Shown here in pieces: positions 1-6,523 of a stretch of 22,634 nucleotides of DNA (position 1 is its first letter; the number at the start of each line of letters is the position of its first letter). The position numbers and the translations under genes were made by a program. The notes under the pieces were generated by a model. The model saw only the letters and a program-made list of their open reading frames with translations. It had not been told where the DNA came from and made no database searches. Source of the stretch: a virus; the IMG/VR virus record IMGVR_UViG_3300049846_000645, positions 1 through 22,634 of that record; one strand, written 5' to 3'.

Positions 1-33
1 TAAAAAAAGCCCGGTATTTATTACCGGGCTTTT
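1..33 (-). terminator. Rho-independent terminator closing the replication gene group
   Basis: A 12-bp perfect stem (positions 5-16 with 22-33, arms AAAAGCCCGGTA/TACCGGGCTTTT) has a 5-nt loop. On the minus strand it is followed by seven T residues. It sits 22 bases past the stop codon of the 69-aa gene and is the only GC-rich hairpin in this part of the window. The plus-strand reading also ends in TTTT, so it may stop transcription from both sides. Confidence 0.9.
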
Positions 34-54
34 CTCTTTAATATTTAAAATTTG

Positions 55-264
55 TTATTTAACTAAAAAATTAGATTTTGTTAATTGGTTATATATTTTT
101 TTCCAATTCTTTACAAGTAGTTTATATTCAATAAGTTCTTGCAATAAATCATTTCTTCCATCAGAGTATCCTTCAACATATCCTATAGTTTTTGCTTCAT
201 CCAAAGGATGTGGTTTTTCCCATACTACTTTTAGTTTTTTCTTAGTGGTCTTTTTTTTACTCAT
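55..264 (-). CDS. small basic protein of unknown function (69 aa)
   Basis: I do not recognise this protein. The first 12 residues are almost all Lys, Ser and Thr, followed by a mixed-charge stretch with PHPLDEAKTIGYVEGYSDGR and a helical C-terminal half. The lysine-rich start would suit nucleic-acid binding, but that is inference. Its ATG overlaps the stop codon of the upstream 5' nuclease gene by four bases (ATGA), so the two are probably translationally coupled. It is the last gene before the terminator at the left edge. The coupling and the downstream terminator make it a real gene despite its size. Confidence 0.65.
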   Translation of the reverse strand: MSKKKTTKKKLKVVWEKPHPLDEAKTIGYVEGYSDGRNDLLQELIEYKLLVKNWKKIYNQLTKSNFLVK

Positions 265-1331
265 AATACAAAATTATCTAATTTTTTAAATACACTTTCT
301 AACCAAACTCCATGGTTTGGTATCGCATTCCACATTTTATCTTCTGTAATCATATTATTAAATTGGAACCGATTTAGTTTATTCTTTTTCTTTAAAATAT
401 CTTCAATATTTAATTGTGCAAACGTAGCTATAATCGTTTCAGATAATTGCATTAATTGATAATTTCTTTCTGCAATATTTGGATTATCTAATAAATTTTG
501 ATAGGCTTTATATTTCCCTTTATTAGACTCTGCGTATTTTATAAGATCTTCTACTAAATATTTTTTACTTTCAGATAAAAATGGAAAACATTTTACCACC
601 GTTTTAATTCCAAATCCTTTAATTCCATCGATGTTATCAGATACATCCCCATCCAAAATTCTATATAAAACAAAATTATTTGGATGAATATTATATTCAT
701 TTATTACATCTTGAACCCCATATAACTTTTTCTTAGCAGGATTATAAATTTTAACTCTATCAGATACTAATTGATAAAAATCTTTATCTGATGATAATAT
801 TGTTATATTAGAATTTTTTAACGACTGATTTGATAAATATGCTATTACATCATCTGCTTCTACATTATCAACTTGAATAGTAGTTACAGGCAATGTATCT
901 ATATAATGACTTATCCTTAACAATTGTCTGGCTAATGCTTGCGATTCTAATTCTGAAGTTGATCCTTCTTCGAAAATTCTATTTAATCTAATTTTATTCG
1001 CACGTCTATCTTTATAATTCGGAAACATAGCTTTTCTTCTAACAGATCCGCCTGTTCCATCAAACACAATTATACAACGTGTAGGATTCATTACTTTTAT
1101 TGAATGTCCTATACTTTTCAAAAATCCAGCAATTCCTCCTGTATGAAGTCCATCATCATTAAGTTGTGGATTAGCACTAAATGCTCTAATGTAGAGGTTC
1201 ATACCATCAACAATTAAAACATCACTATTTTGTGTTTTATTTAAACCTACATTTTCATGTAAATCGCTTTTAATATTTTCAAAAATCGAAAATAGTTTTT
1301 TCTTCTCGTTATTATCTAAATTGGTAGACAT
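261..1331 (-). CDS. 5'-3' exonuclease / RNase H-type flap nuclease (PIN-like, FEN family)
   Basis: This metal-dependent 5' nuclease of the FEN/T4 RNase H class would remove RNA primers and 5' flaps during lagging-strand synthesis. The PIN-like acidic residues are in place: D42 in LIVDGMNLYIRAF, D91 in CIIVFDGTGG followed by the basic RRKAMFPNYKDRR stretch, E158/D160/D161 in VEADDV, and D182/D184 in SSDKDF. A helix-3-turn-helix segment, DGIKGFGIKT (235-244), follows D227/D229/D232. The 30 N-terminal residues before the fold look like a tail without known function. It lies downstream of uvsX and the SSB, the same company as rnh in T4. It overlaps the next gene by four bases. Function is confident; whether it is closer to T4 RNase H or to the Pol I 5' nuclease domain is not settled here. 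Confidence 0.92.
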   Translation of the reverse strand: MSTNLDNNEKKKLFSIFENIKSDLHENVGLNKTQNSDVLIVDGMNLYIRAFSANPQLNDDGLHTGGIAGFLKSIGHSIKVMNPTRCIIVFDGTGGSVRRKAMFPNYKDRRANKIRLNRIFEEGSTSELESQALARQLLRISHYIDTLPVTTIQVDNVEADDVIAYLSNQSLKNSNITILSSDKDFYQLVSDRVKIYNPAKKKLYGVQDVINEYNIHPNNFVLYRILDGDVSDNIDGIKGFGIKTVVKCFPFLSESKKYLVEDLIKYAESNKGKYKAYQNLLDNPNIAERNYQLMQLSETIIATFAQLNIEDILKKKNKLNRFQFNNMITEDKMWNAIPNHGVWLESVFKKLDNFVL

Positions 1332-1359
1332 AATATATCTATAATATATAACAGAAAAT

Positions 1360-1398
1360 GTTTTTCCACTTTATTTTTTAATCATAAAGCAGAAAAAC
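1360..1398 (-). terminator. terminator-like hairpin after the 57-aa gene
   Basis: A 15-bp stem pairs 1384-1398 with 1360-1374 around a 9-nt loop. In the minus-strand RNA all 15 positions pair, two of them as G-U wobbles. On the plus strand the same two positions are A-C mismatches, so the structure is selective for minus-strand transcripts. The 3' flank is AUUUUCUGU, a weak U tract, so it may be a partial terminator or a processing or stability hairpin between uvsX/57-aa and the 5' nuclease gene. Confidence 0.55.
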
Positions 1399-1419
1399 AT
1401 TTGTGTAACTTTTATTTTT

Positions 1420-1593
1420 TTATCTATAAGTCCAAGTTCCTCTTATCGACTTTACTTGGAGTTTATTGTGTTTTATTCTTACTTCTGTTTTGCCTAATTT
1501 CTTTCTCAAGGCATTATAAGTTTTTCTTACACCATATTCTTTTGTCAAAGAATATGCAGAAGCACCATGTTTATATTGTTTATATATTCCCAT
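1420..1593 (-). CDS. small very basic protein (57 aa), unknown function
   Basis: A short open frame of 57 codons fills the gap between uvsX and the 5' nuclease gene. It starts 8 bases after the uvsX stop codon and ends just before a stable hairpin. The product begins MGIYKQYKHGASAYSLTKEY and is rich in Lys and Arg with few acidic residues. The stretch SAYSLTKEYGVRKTYNALRK has the rhythm of a helix-turn-helix, and the end, LQVKSIRGTWTYR, looks like a short beta strand. It may bind DNA, but no family was recognised. Support comes from the tight spacing, the co-orientation and the protein-like composition. An overlapping plus-strand frame (1401-1595) is Phe/Leu-rich and is its antisense shadow. 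Confidence 0.6.
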   Translation of the reverse strand: MGIYKQYKHGASAYSLTKEYGVRKTYNALRKKLGKTEVRIKHNKLQVKSIRGTWTYR

Positions 1594-1601
1594 AACTTTA
1601 T

Positions 1602-2759
1602 TTAATCTTCTTCTATTACTTTATTTGTTTCACCATCCGCTGATTCGGTGGTCAAATTTTCTAATATTGTTGAGTTAGGAGTTTTATATTGCATAATTAC
1701 AGCATCACATATTTTATGATATAATTCATTACGAAACTCCAAATCCTTATTAAGATTTTCTACTAATGTCTGTGTATTCCAATTTTGACCTTTGTAGACC
1801 ATCCATGCTCCCTTTTTCTCGATAATATTTTTCTTCTTAGCAACTTCAATCCAAGATGCATAATCAGCAATTCCGCTATCGAAATAGACATCGAATTCTG
1901 CTGCCTTAAATGGAGGTCCCAATCTGTTTTTTCTAACAGTTGCTCTTGTATGAGTACCAATTATTTCTTTATCTGTGTTTTTTAACTTTTCTACTGTTTC
2001 AAACCTAATTTTAACAGAACTATGAAATGAAGTTGCCTTACCACAAGGTTCAATCCACTTATCACCAAAGGCCATTGCTTGGAGGTTTTGTCTTAATTGA
2101 TTTGTCATAACAAGAAGAATTCTTCGTTTTGCAATCAAATTAGTAAGTTTTCTCATTGCTTCCGAAACAATCAAAGCCTTTCCTGTAGCAAATCCTTTGC
2201 GTTCATATCCTGCTTCTAATTCCATTTTAGTTGACGCACCAGCTATAGAATCAATTACGATAGTACATAACCTATCACTATTTGATTTTCTAACAATGCC
2301 AACCATGTCTTCAACTTTTTGAAACACATCTTCCATTGTTGTCAATGAAAGATATAACATATCTTTTAAGTTTACTCCGAGAGATGACCAAAATTCAGGA
2401 GCAGATGCAGCTTCTGTATCAATATACACTGCCATTCCACCTTTTTTTTGGGTATTTGCTATTATATGAGCACATAATAGAGACTTTCCTGTACCTTCTA
2501 GCCCAGTTAAAGTAACTATACGTCCAACAGGAAGACCCCCATCAGGACGGTTACTTATAGCTAAATCCAACATTGTCGATCCTGTGGATATCCAATCTGT
2601 CACAGAAGATGGATCGTCTTTTTCATCTAAGAAATATGCGATTTTTCCACCGTCTTTATTAGCTTTATTTAATTCATTGGCTAAAAGTTCTGCTAATTCG
2701 TCTCTTCCAACTTTTGTTTCAACTTCTACGTGTTTTGATGATGTATCTTTTTTTGCCAT
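1602..2759 (-). CDS. uvsX: UvsX-like RecA-family recombinase
   Basis: This ATP-dependent strand-exchange protein forms filaments on single-stranded DNA and drives recombination-dependent replication and repair. The Walker A loop is GLEGTGKS (86-93). The catalytic Glu region is VYIDTEAA (111-118). Walker B is CTIVIDS (165-171, D170). The L1/switch segment is VMTNQLRQ (217-224), and the conserved GGKA-type motif appears as PCGKATSFHSSVKIRFE (238-254). Length (385 aa) agrees with T4 UvsX (391 aa). The C-terminus is acidic (ESADGETNKVIEED), as is common in RecA-family proteins. It lies between the SSB and the 57-aa gene and is preceded by a 17-bp hairpin that may tune its expression relative to the SSB. 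There is no visible Shine-Dalgarno sequence before the ATG. Confidence 0.95.
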   Translation of the reverse strand: MAKKDTSSKHVEVETKVGRDELAELLANELNKANKDGGKIAYFLDEKDDPSSVTDWISTGSTMLDLAISNRPDGGLPVGRIVTLTGLEGTGKSLLCAHIIANTQKKGGMAVYIDTEAASAPEFWSSLGVNLKDMLYLSLTTMEDVFQKVEDMVGIVRKSNSDRLCTIVIDSIAGASTKMELEAGYERKGFATGKALIVSEAMRKLTNLIAKRRILLVMTNQLRQNLQAMAFGDKWIEPCGKATSFHSSVKIRFETVEKLKNTDKEIIGTHTRATVRKNRLGPPFKAAEFDVYFDSGIADYASWIEVAKKKNIIEKKGAWMVYKGQNWNTQTLVENLNKDLEFRNELYHKICDAVIMQYKTPNSTILENLTTESADGETNKVIEED

Positions 2760-2779
2760 AACAGAACTTATATATTTGT

Positions 2780-2820
2780 ATAAAGGGAATATTGTAGTTT
2801 TAATACAACATCCCCTTTAT
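2780..2820 (-). terminator. hairpin between SSB and uvsX (attenuator or terminator)
   Basis: A 17-bp stem pairs 2780-2796 with 2804-2820 around a 7-nt loop. All positions pair in the minus-strand RNA, two as G-U wobbles that become mismatches on the other strand. It occupies most of the 77-base gap between the SSB stop and the uvsX start. The following sequence is AUACAAAU rather than a U run, so partial termination, mRNA protection of the abundant SSB message, or processing are all possible. Confidence 0.6.
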
Positions 2821-2836
2821 TTGTTAATTTGTATTA

Positions 2837-3688
2837 TTACGATTTGGTAAATAAATTATCAAATGCAGATGCAACATCATCTACCTTCGGTGCTGTTGCC
2901 AATGGTTTTGGGGCCACAGATTGTGTCTTTGTTGACACATTAACTTCAGGAAGAGCATCATGATTTGCAGGAGTTGTTCCATCTACTATAGCCATTACTG
3001 TTGCTATATCAGGATCTCCTGAGGGTTCTCCATTTTCAGGATGTAACCATGCATCCATTACCTCTTTCAATTCGTCGTAAGATAATTCAGGGAATAGATC
3101 CAAAATTCTAGTTTGGTTAGAAATTTTCTCTAACAATTCTCTGTTAGAAGGATCTACTGCTGGTTTTGTATTTGGTTTAACTCGAATAGCTGTTTCAGGA
3201 AATTGCTTTCCTGTTTCCTCCGCAGTTTTAAACTCTACAACAATATCACGTCCGTTAGCCAGATCTGTAATATCACCATAATCAGGATCGCTCATAATAG
3301 AAAGCAATTCTTGATACACTTGTTTTCCAAACCCCCAAAACTTAACTCCTTCATGCTCCAATCCTCTAACAACTACAGGAGCAAATGTCCTCATCTTAGG
3401 TTCAAGCTTCCTAGACAACTTCCATTCCTCTTTATCACCGCTTCTTTTCAACCGAGTTGCAAATTCAACAATTGGATCTGGTCGGCCAAAAGAATCAGGA
3501 GACAAATACGTTTTACCATTCAAGTTATAGTGAAACTTCAATTCAATAAACGGATTGTCAGGTTGAAACTTATATGGAACTATTCTAACTTCTTGTTTTC
3601 CAGGATTAGGCTTCCATAGAAGATTAGTTTTTTGGTTGGTGTTGGATAACGAATTTAAACGACTTTTAATTTTATTAATGTCTAACAT
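2837..3688 (-). CDS. gp32-like single-stranded DNA-binding protein
   Basis: This cooperative ssDNA-binding protein belongs to the T4 gp32 class, coating replication and recombination intermediates. The N-terminal segment INKIKSRLNSL is basic, as in the gp32 self-association region. The core holds the gp32-type stretch WKPNPGKQEVRIVPYKF, then FIELKFHYNL and APVVVRGLEHEGVKFWGFGK. The C-terminus after about residue 240 is Ala/Pro/Thr-rich and ends DDVASAFDNLFTKS, an acidic tail with aromatic residues as in gp32. Length (283 aa) is close to T4 gp32 (301 aa). The protein contains no cysteine at all, so the gp32 zinc site is absent. It is encoded directly upstream of uvsX, and its leader carries a hairpin and an A/U-only TTAAA tract described separately. 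Confidence 0.88.
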   Translation of the reverse strand: MLDINKIKSRLNSLSNTNQKTNLLWKPNPGKQEVRIVPYKFQPDNPFIELKFHYNLNGKTYLSPDSFGRPDPIVEFATRLKRSGDKEEWKLSRKLEPKMRTFAPVVVRGLEHEGVKFWGFGKQVYQELLSIMSDPDYGDITDLANGRDIVVEFKTAEETGKQFPETAIRVKPNTKPAVDPSNRELLEKISNQTRILDLFPELSYDELKEVMDAWLHPENGEPSGDPDIATVMAIVDGTTPANHDALPEVNVSTKTQSVAPKPLATAPKVDDVASAFDNLFTKS

Positions 3689-3760
3689 AATTTTTAATTT
3701 TTTAATTATTTAATTTTTAACTGATAAATGTTAATTACTTACTCGGTAATTTATTATCAG
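3689..3760 (-). promoter_or_regulatory. SSB mRNA leader: hairpin plus A/U-only tract, candidate autogenous operator
   Basis: In the mRNA sense, positions 3760-3721 fold into a two-part stem: outer arms CUGAUA/UAUCAG, inner arms AAUUAC/GUAAUU, and a CGAGUAA loop. The 32 bases from 3720 to 3689 that follow contain only A and T, include four TTAAA units, and run straight into the ATG with no Shine-Dalgarno sequence. T4 gp32 represses its own translation by binding an unstructured leader with UUAAA repeats nucleated at a 5' pseudoknot. The layout here is the same in outline. I could not identify a pseudoknot pairing with certainty. Confidence 0.5.
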
Positions 3761-3767
3761 TAAATAC

Positions 3768-3795
3768 ATAGTATCATCATAAAACAAAATGTAAA
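3768..3795 (-). promoter_or_regulatory. candidate sigma70-type promoter for the SSB gene
   Basis: On the minus strand TTTACA (3795-3790) and TACTAT (3773-3768) are separated by 16 bases. Initiation about 7 bases further on would start the transcript at about 3761, immediately before the leader hairpin. The agreement with hexamer consensus is 5/6 and 4/6. AT-rich sequence gives such matches by chance, so this is tentative. The surrounding gap 3761-3881 holds no gene. Confidence 0.3.
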
Positions 3796-3881
3796 TTTAT
3801 TTTAAATGAACTGTATTTTCATAATTTCAAATGCATTGCATTTTAATTATGTAGGTAAGATATATTAGAAAAAAAACGTGA

Positions 3882-4277
3882 TCAATTAATTATATCAAAA
3901 ATTTTAATTGATATTATTTTTATAAACGATTCGTTTATTATAATCAAAGAGTCTTTATATAATTCCCAATTAACTTTATAAGTTTTATCAAACACCCCAG
4001 CATTTTCATCACAAATGATTTTATTCATTGCGTTTAACGTATATAATGTGTTTGTTTGTTTTTTTCTGTGAATAGAAATTGTATGAGGAAATTTCGGAAG
4101 ATCAAAAAAATTATTTATAATATTATATGTGACAAATATTTCTTTTTCATTTTTAACATTACTGAAAATAAAAAGCTGGTTATTATACACTTCGTAAAAT
4201 TCACAAATTTTATTTACTACGTTTTTAAAATTTGTTACATCCGAAAATGTACAAAGTAACTGTCTTTTATCAGTCAT
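3882..4277 (-). CDS. conserved-looking phage protein of unknown function (131 aa)
   Basis: The protein starts MTDKRQLLCTFSDV and contains a central basic, conserved-looking segment, TISIHRKKQTNTLYTLNAMN. The rest alternates short hydrophobic strands (QLFIFSNV, EIFVTYNI, SLIIINESF) with helices, which suggests a compact alpha/beta fold. I associate this kind of sequence with small uncharacterised proteins of T4-like phages but cannot name a function. It starts 4 bases after the stop of the proline-rich gene and lies immediately upstream of the SSB promoter region. In T4, the accessory genes 59 and 33 neighbour gene 32. No resemblance to gp59 or gp33 was visible, so that comparison is positional only. 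Confidence 0.7.
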   Translation of the reverse strand: MTDKRQLLCTFSDVTNFKNVVNKICEFYEVYNNQLFIFSNVKNEKEIFVTYNIINNFFDLPKFPHTISIHRKKQTNTLYTLNAMNKIICDENAGVFDKTYKVNWELYKDSLIIINESFIKIISIKIFDIIN

Positions 4278-4281
4278 AAAA

Positions 4282-5073
4282 TTAAATCAATTTGCTTAAA
4301 ACTTTTACTGCTTCATTCAGTTCCATCTCTAAAGCAATTTTCATTAACTTTTTTAACTGTTGTTCTGCTACGGCTACTCCTCCCACACCAGGCACAGTAG
4401 GAATTGTATCGCCGGTATCTAACATCTGTTTAATAATTTCTTTTTCAGCAGTTATTTCTTGTGGAGTTTTTTTAATAGCAGGAACAGGCTTTGGTTCAGG
4501 AACAGCAGCTACATTAGGTGGAGTAGATGGATCTTGCGCTATAGGTTCAGTAGCTAGTTGTCCCTGAGCTGGAGTTTGTAAAGCCGATGGTGCCGAAGAT
4601 GGAGCTGGTGATGAAGCCGGTGTTGGTGATGTGGGTTGATCAGCATTTGATTCAGGCTTTCCAGAATCAGAAGGTGGTAAAGAAGATCCATCAGAAGATG
4701 GTGCCGGTTGTTGAGGGTCTGCTTGAGGAGTAGGTTGGTTTGGTGCCTGTTGACCCCCTCCAAACAAATTAGACTGACTAATTTTAGGATTCTTTTCAAA
4801 ATGAGTTCCTTTAGCTATTGCTCTAGCTTTATATTCTGGAGTCGGAAAAGTTACAAGTAACCCATTCTTATTGTAAGCCTGTCGTTCAGGATATTTTCCC
4901 TTTTCAGCTATAATAGATGCTATATTATAAGCTTCCTCTTGCTTTATACCATTGTAAATTAATGATTCATACAAAGATTGAATACCAGAATCATCTAATG
5001 TTGGTATGCCGTCGTCTGAATTTGCGGCCCATTCTAATAATATAGAATTAATAGTATTTTCAAAATTACTCAT
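4282..5073 (-). CDS. two-domain protein with long Pro/Ser/Ala-rich linker, unknown function
   Basis: Residues 1-105 form a folded-looking region with an acidic N-terminal helix (INSILLEWAANSDDGIPTLD) and the stretch GLLVTFPTPEYKARAIAKGT followed by HFEKNP. Residues 106-205 are a low-complexity linker of Pro, Ser, Ala, Gln and Thr, surely disordered. Residues 206-263 are helical (EITAEKEIIKQML, EQQLKKLMKIALEMELNEAV). The layout of globular head, flexible tether and helical tail suggests a virion-associated or scaffolding-type protein, but this is inference. It lies between the DNA polymerase and the 131-aa gene and is preceded by a TATTTATA element. The Pro-rich part also yields a false open frame at 4554-4799. 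Confidence 0.8.
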   Translation of the reverse strand: MSNFENTINSILLEWAANSDDGIPTLDDSGIQSLYESLIYNGIKQEEAYNIASIIAEKGKYPERQAYNKNGLLVTFPTPEYKARAIAKGTHFEKNPKISQSNLFGGGQQAPNQPTPQADPQQPAPSSDGSSLPPSDSGKPESNADQPTSPTPASSPAPSSAPSALQTPAQGQLATEPIAQDPSTPPNVAAVPEPKPVPAIKKTPQEITAEKEIIKQMLDTGDTIPTVPGVGGVAVAEQQLKKLMKIALEMELNEAVKVLSKLI

Positions 5074-5087
5074 ATGCTTTTAATAAA

Positions 5088-5095
5088 TATAAATA
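5088..5095 (-). promoter_or_regulatory. TATTTATA element upstream of the proline-rich protein gene
   Basis: The minus-strand sequence GATATTTATATT ends 14 bases before the ATG at 5073. It is one of six intergenic copies of the same octamer in gene-sense orientation; see the finding on this motif. Confidence 0.35.
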
Positions 5096-5124
5096 TCTTA
5101 TAAATTATTCAAATACAGAGTATT

Positions 5125-6480
5125 TTATAAAGATATTTGATTCAATTCAGCATACGATTTCCCTATATAACACTTAACTGGAAACCTATTTTGACAAGTC
5201 ATTATGTTTATTATATCATTTTTAATAGTATCCAACTCATTTTTGTTTATATCAAACAATAAAGAATCATATGTGTATAATATAGCTTTAGACTTTTTAT
5301 TCCTTAAAAAGTCATTAATCTTCCCAATTATAGGAACTACTAACTCGGTTTCTGTAGCTTGAAGAATATAATTAAAAATTTTACTAGGATTTGGGTCAAT
5401 TACTCCTCTAACTTTTCTTTTAAAAATTGGAGTATATGTAAATCCTTTATCTTGATATTCTTTCCAATGAAAGTTAACAAACCCTTTTAAATTATGAAAA
5501 AACCTTATATGAGAATATTCTTCTTCTACACCGCCATATAATTGTTTAAACGTCAATCTTTTAACCTCAGATATTTCTTCTTTTTCAATCTCATCTTTTT
5601 TCAAACATAACTGTGCTATATAATAGTAAAAATCTAACCCTTTGGGTAATTCAAAATCAGTCAGTTCACAAATAATTCTAGGATGAAATGCTGAATAATC
5701 TACTAACATCATCATTCCCTCTTCACCAAACCGTGAAATAAAACATGACCGAGATCCATTATCTTTTTGCAATGCTGCATAATTTATACCACCAAACCTA
5801 TTACTTGGTCGTCCAGTTGATGTGTAAATATTATATTGGGAATATACGATCCCATCGTGTGTCTTTGTTTCAAAATGTTTATAAAACAGATCTTTATCAA
5901 CACAAATTCCATTCGACTCTAATTCAGATAATATAGGTATTATCTCGTTATTAATTCTTAAATATACCTGATCTCCAAATATAGATTTATCATTTAATAT
6001 TATTTTTTCAATTTTATCAAATAATAAATCCGATACTTCTTTATGTTTAACATAGGGAATTATATTATTCTGCATGTGATACTGTCCCATATATTGTTTT
6101 ATAAATTTATGAGCATTAGTATCATATTCTACAATATCAATAATTTTATTATCGGTTAAATGACATACTAAATTTATATCAAATATATTATTTGGGATAG
6201 TAAAATGTTGTAGGAATTTTTTCTTATCTATTACATAGAAACTTCCTTTGAATTTAGAAATATCTAAAGTTATTTCTGATAAAGATTTAACTTTTTGTAT
6301 ATCCTGATGGTTTATAGTTAAACTATATGACTTTTTTGTTCTACAGTTTTTTATAAAAAGTAAAGATGGTAATTCTACAGATGGATGGTTCCTATCATCT
6401 GTCAACACCAAATTTAAAATTAAATCATCATCCTTATTATCGGATAAAAATTTTTCATATTCTTCTATAGAATCTATCAT
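5125..6480 (-). CDS. divergent family A DNA polymerase
   Basis: This is a template-directed DNA polymerase of the Pol I/T7 class. The palm and fingers motifs are in order: TSTGRPSNRFGGINYAALQ (220-238, the TGR motif), motif A LVDYSAFHPRI (259-269, catalytic D261), and motif B KRLTFKQLYGG (307-317, K307, F311 and Y315 spaced as in the O helix). They continue with FNYILQATETELV (369-381) and motif C YTYDSLLFD (402-410, catalytic D405 with YDS in place of HDE). The Arg that normally stands four residues before the O-helix Lys is not at its place. Residues 1-165 occupy the position of a 3'-5' exonuclease domain but lack the expected D-x-E and Y-x3-D motifs, so proofreading is doubtful. At 451 aa it is short for the family. 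It sits directly after the tail hub gene and upstream of the SSB/UvsX/5' nuclease genes, so it is probably the phage replicase or an accessory polymerase. Confidence 0.85.
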   Translation of the reverse strand: MIDSIEEYEKFLSDNKDDDLILNLVLTDDRNHPSVELPSLLFIKNCRTKKSYSLTINHQDIQKVKSLSEITLDISKFKGSFYVIDKKKFLQHFTIPNNIFDINLVCHLTDNKIIDIVEYDTNAHKFIKQYMGQYHMQNNIIPYVKHKEVSDLLFDKIEKIILNDKSIFGDQVYLRINNEIIPILSELESNGICVDKDLFYKHFETKTHDGIVYSQYNIYTSTGRPSNRFGGINYAALQKDNGSRSCFISRFGEEGMMMLVDYSAFHPRIICELTDFELPKGLDFYYYIAQLCLKKDEIEKEEISEVKRLTFKQLYGGVEEEYSHIRFFHNLKGFVNFHWKEYQDKGFTYTPIFKRKVRGVIDPNPSKIFNYILQATETELVVPIIGKINDFLRNKKSKAILYTYDSLLFDINKNELDTIKNDIINIMTCQNRFPVKCYIGKSYAELNQISL

Positions 6481-6498
6481 GTCGATTCTATCGTATCC

Positions 6499-6514
6499 AC
6501 TAAAATTTTTTAGT
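6499..6514 (-). repeat. small inverted repeat before the DNA polymerase gene
   Basis: ACTAAAA and TTTTAGT pair around a 2-base loop in the 43-base gap between the hub gene stop and the polymerase start. The stem is all A-T except one pair and too weak to call a terminator. No Shine-Dalgarno sequence is visible before the ATG at 6480. Confidence 0.35.
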
Positions 6515-6523
6515 CAAATTTAT

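Noticed and set aside
1401-1595. plus-strand 64-aa open frame
   Set aside because: It is Phe/Leu-rich, lies antisense to the more protein-like 57-aa minus-strand frame and would be the only plus-strand gene in the window.
3203-3619. plus-strand 138-aa open frame inside the SSB gene
   Set aside because: It is fully antisense to a confident gene with conserved motifs; the composition is that of a reverse-complement shadow.
4554-4799. minus-strand 81-aa frame rich in His/Leu/Gln
   Set aside because: It is a frame-shifted reading of the Pro/Ser-rich linker of the 263-aa protein and has no independent leader.
5088-5095. plus-strand TATAAATA sites as T4 late promoters for plus-strand transcription
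   Set aside because: No plus-strand gene exists to be read, and the copies cluster before minus-strand starts, so the gene-sense motif TATTTATA is the better description.
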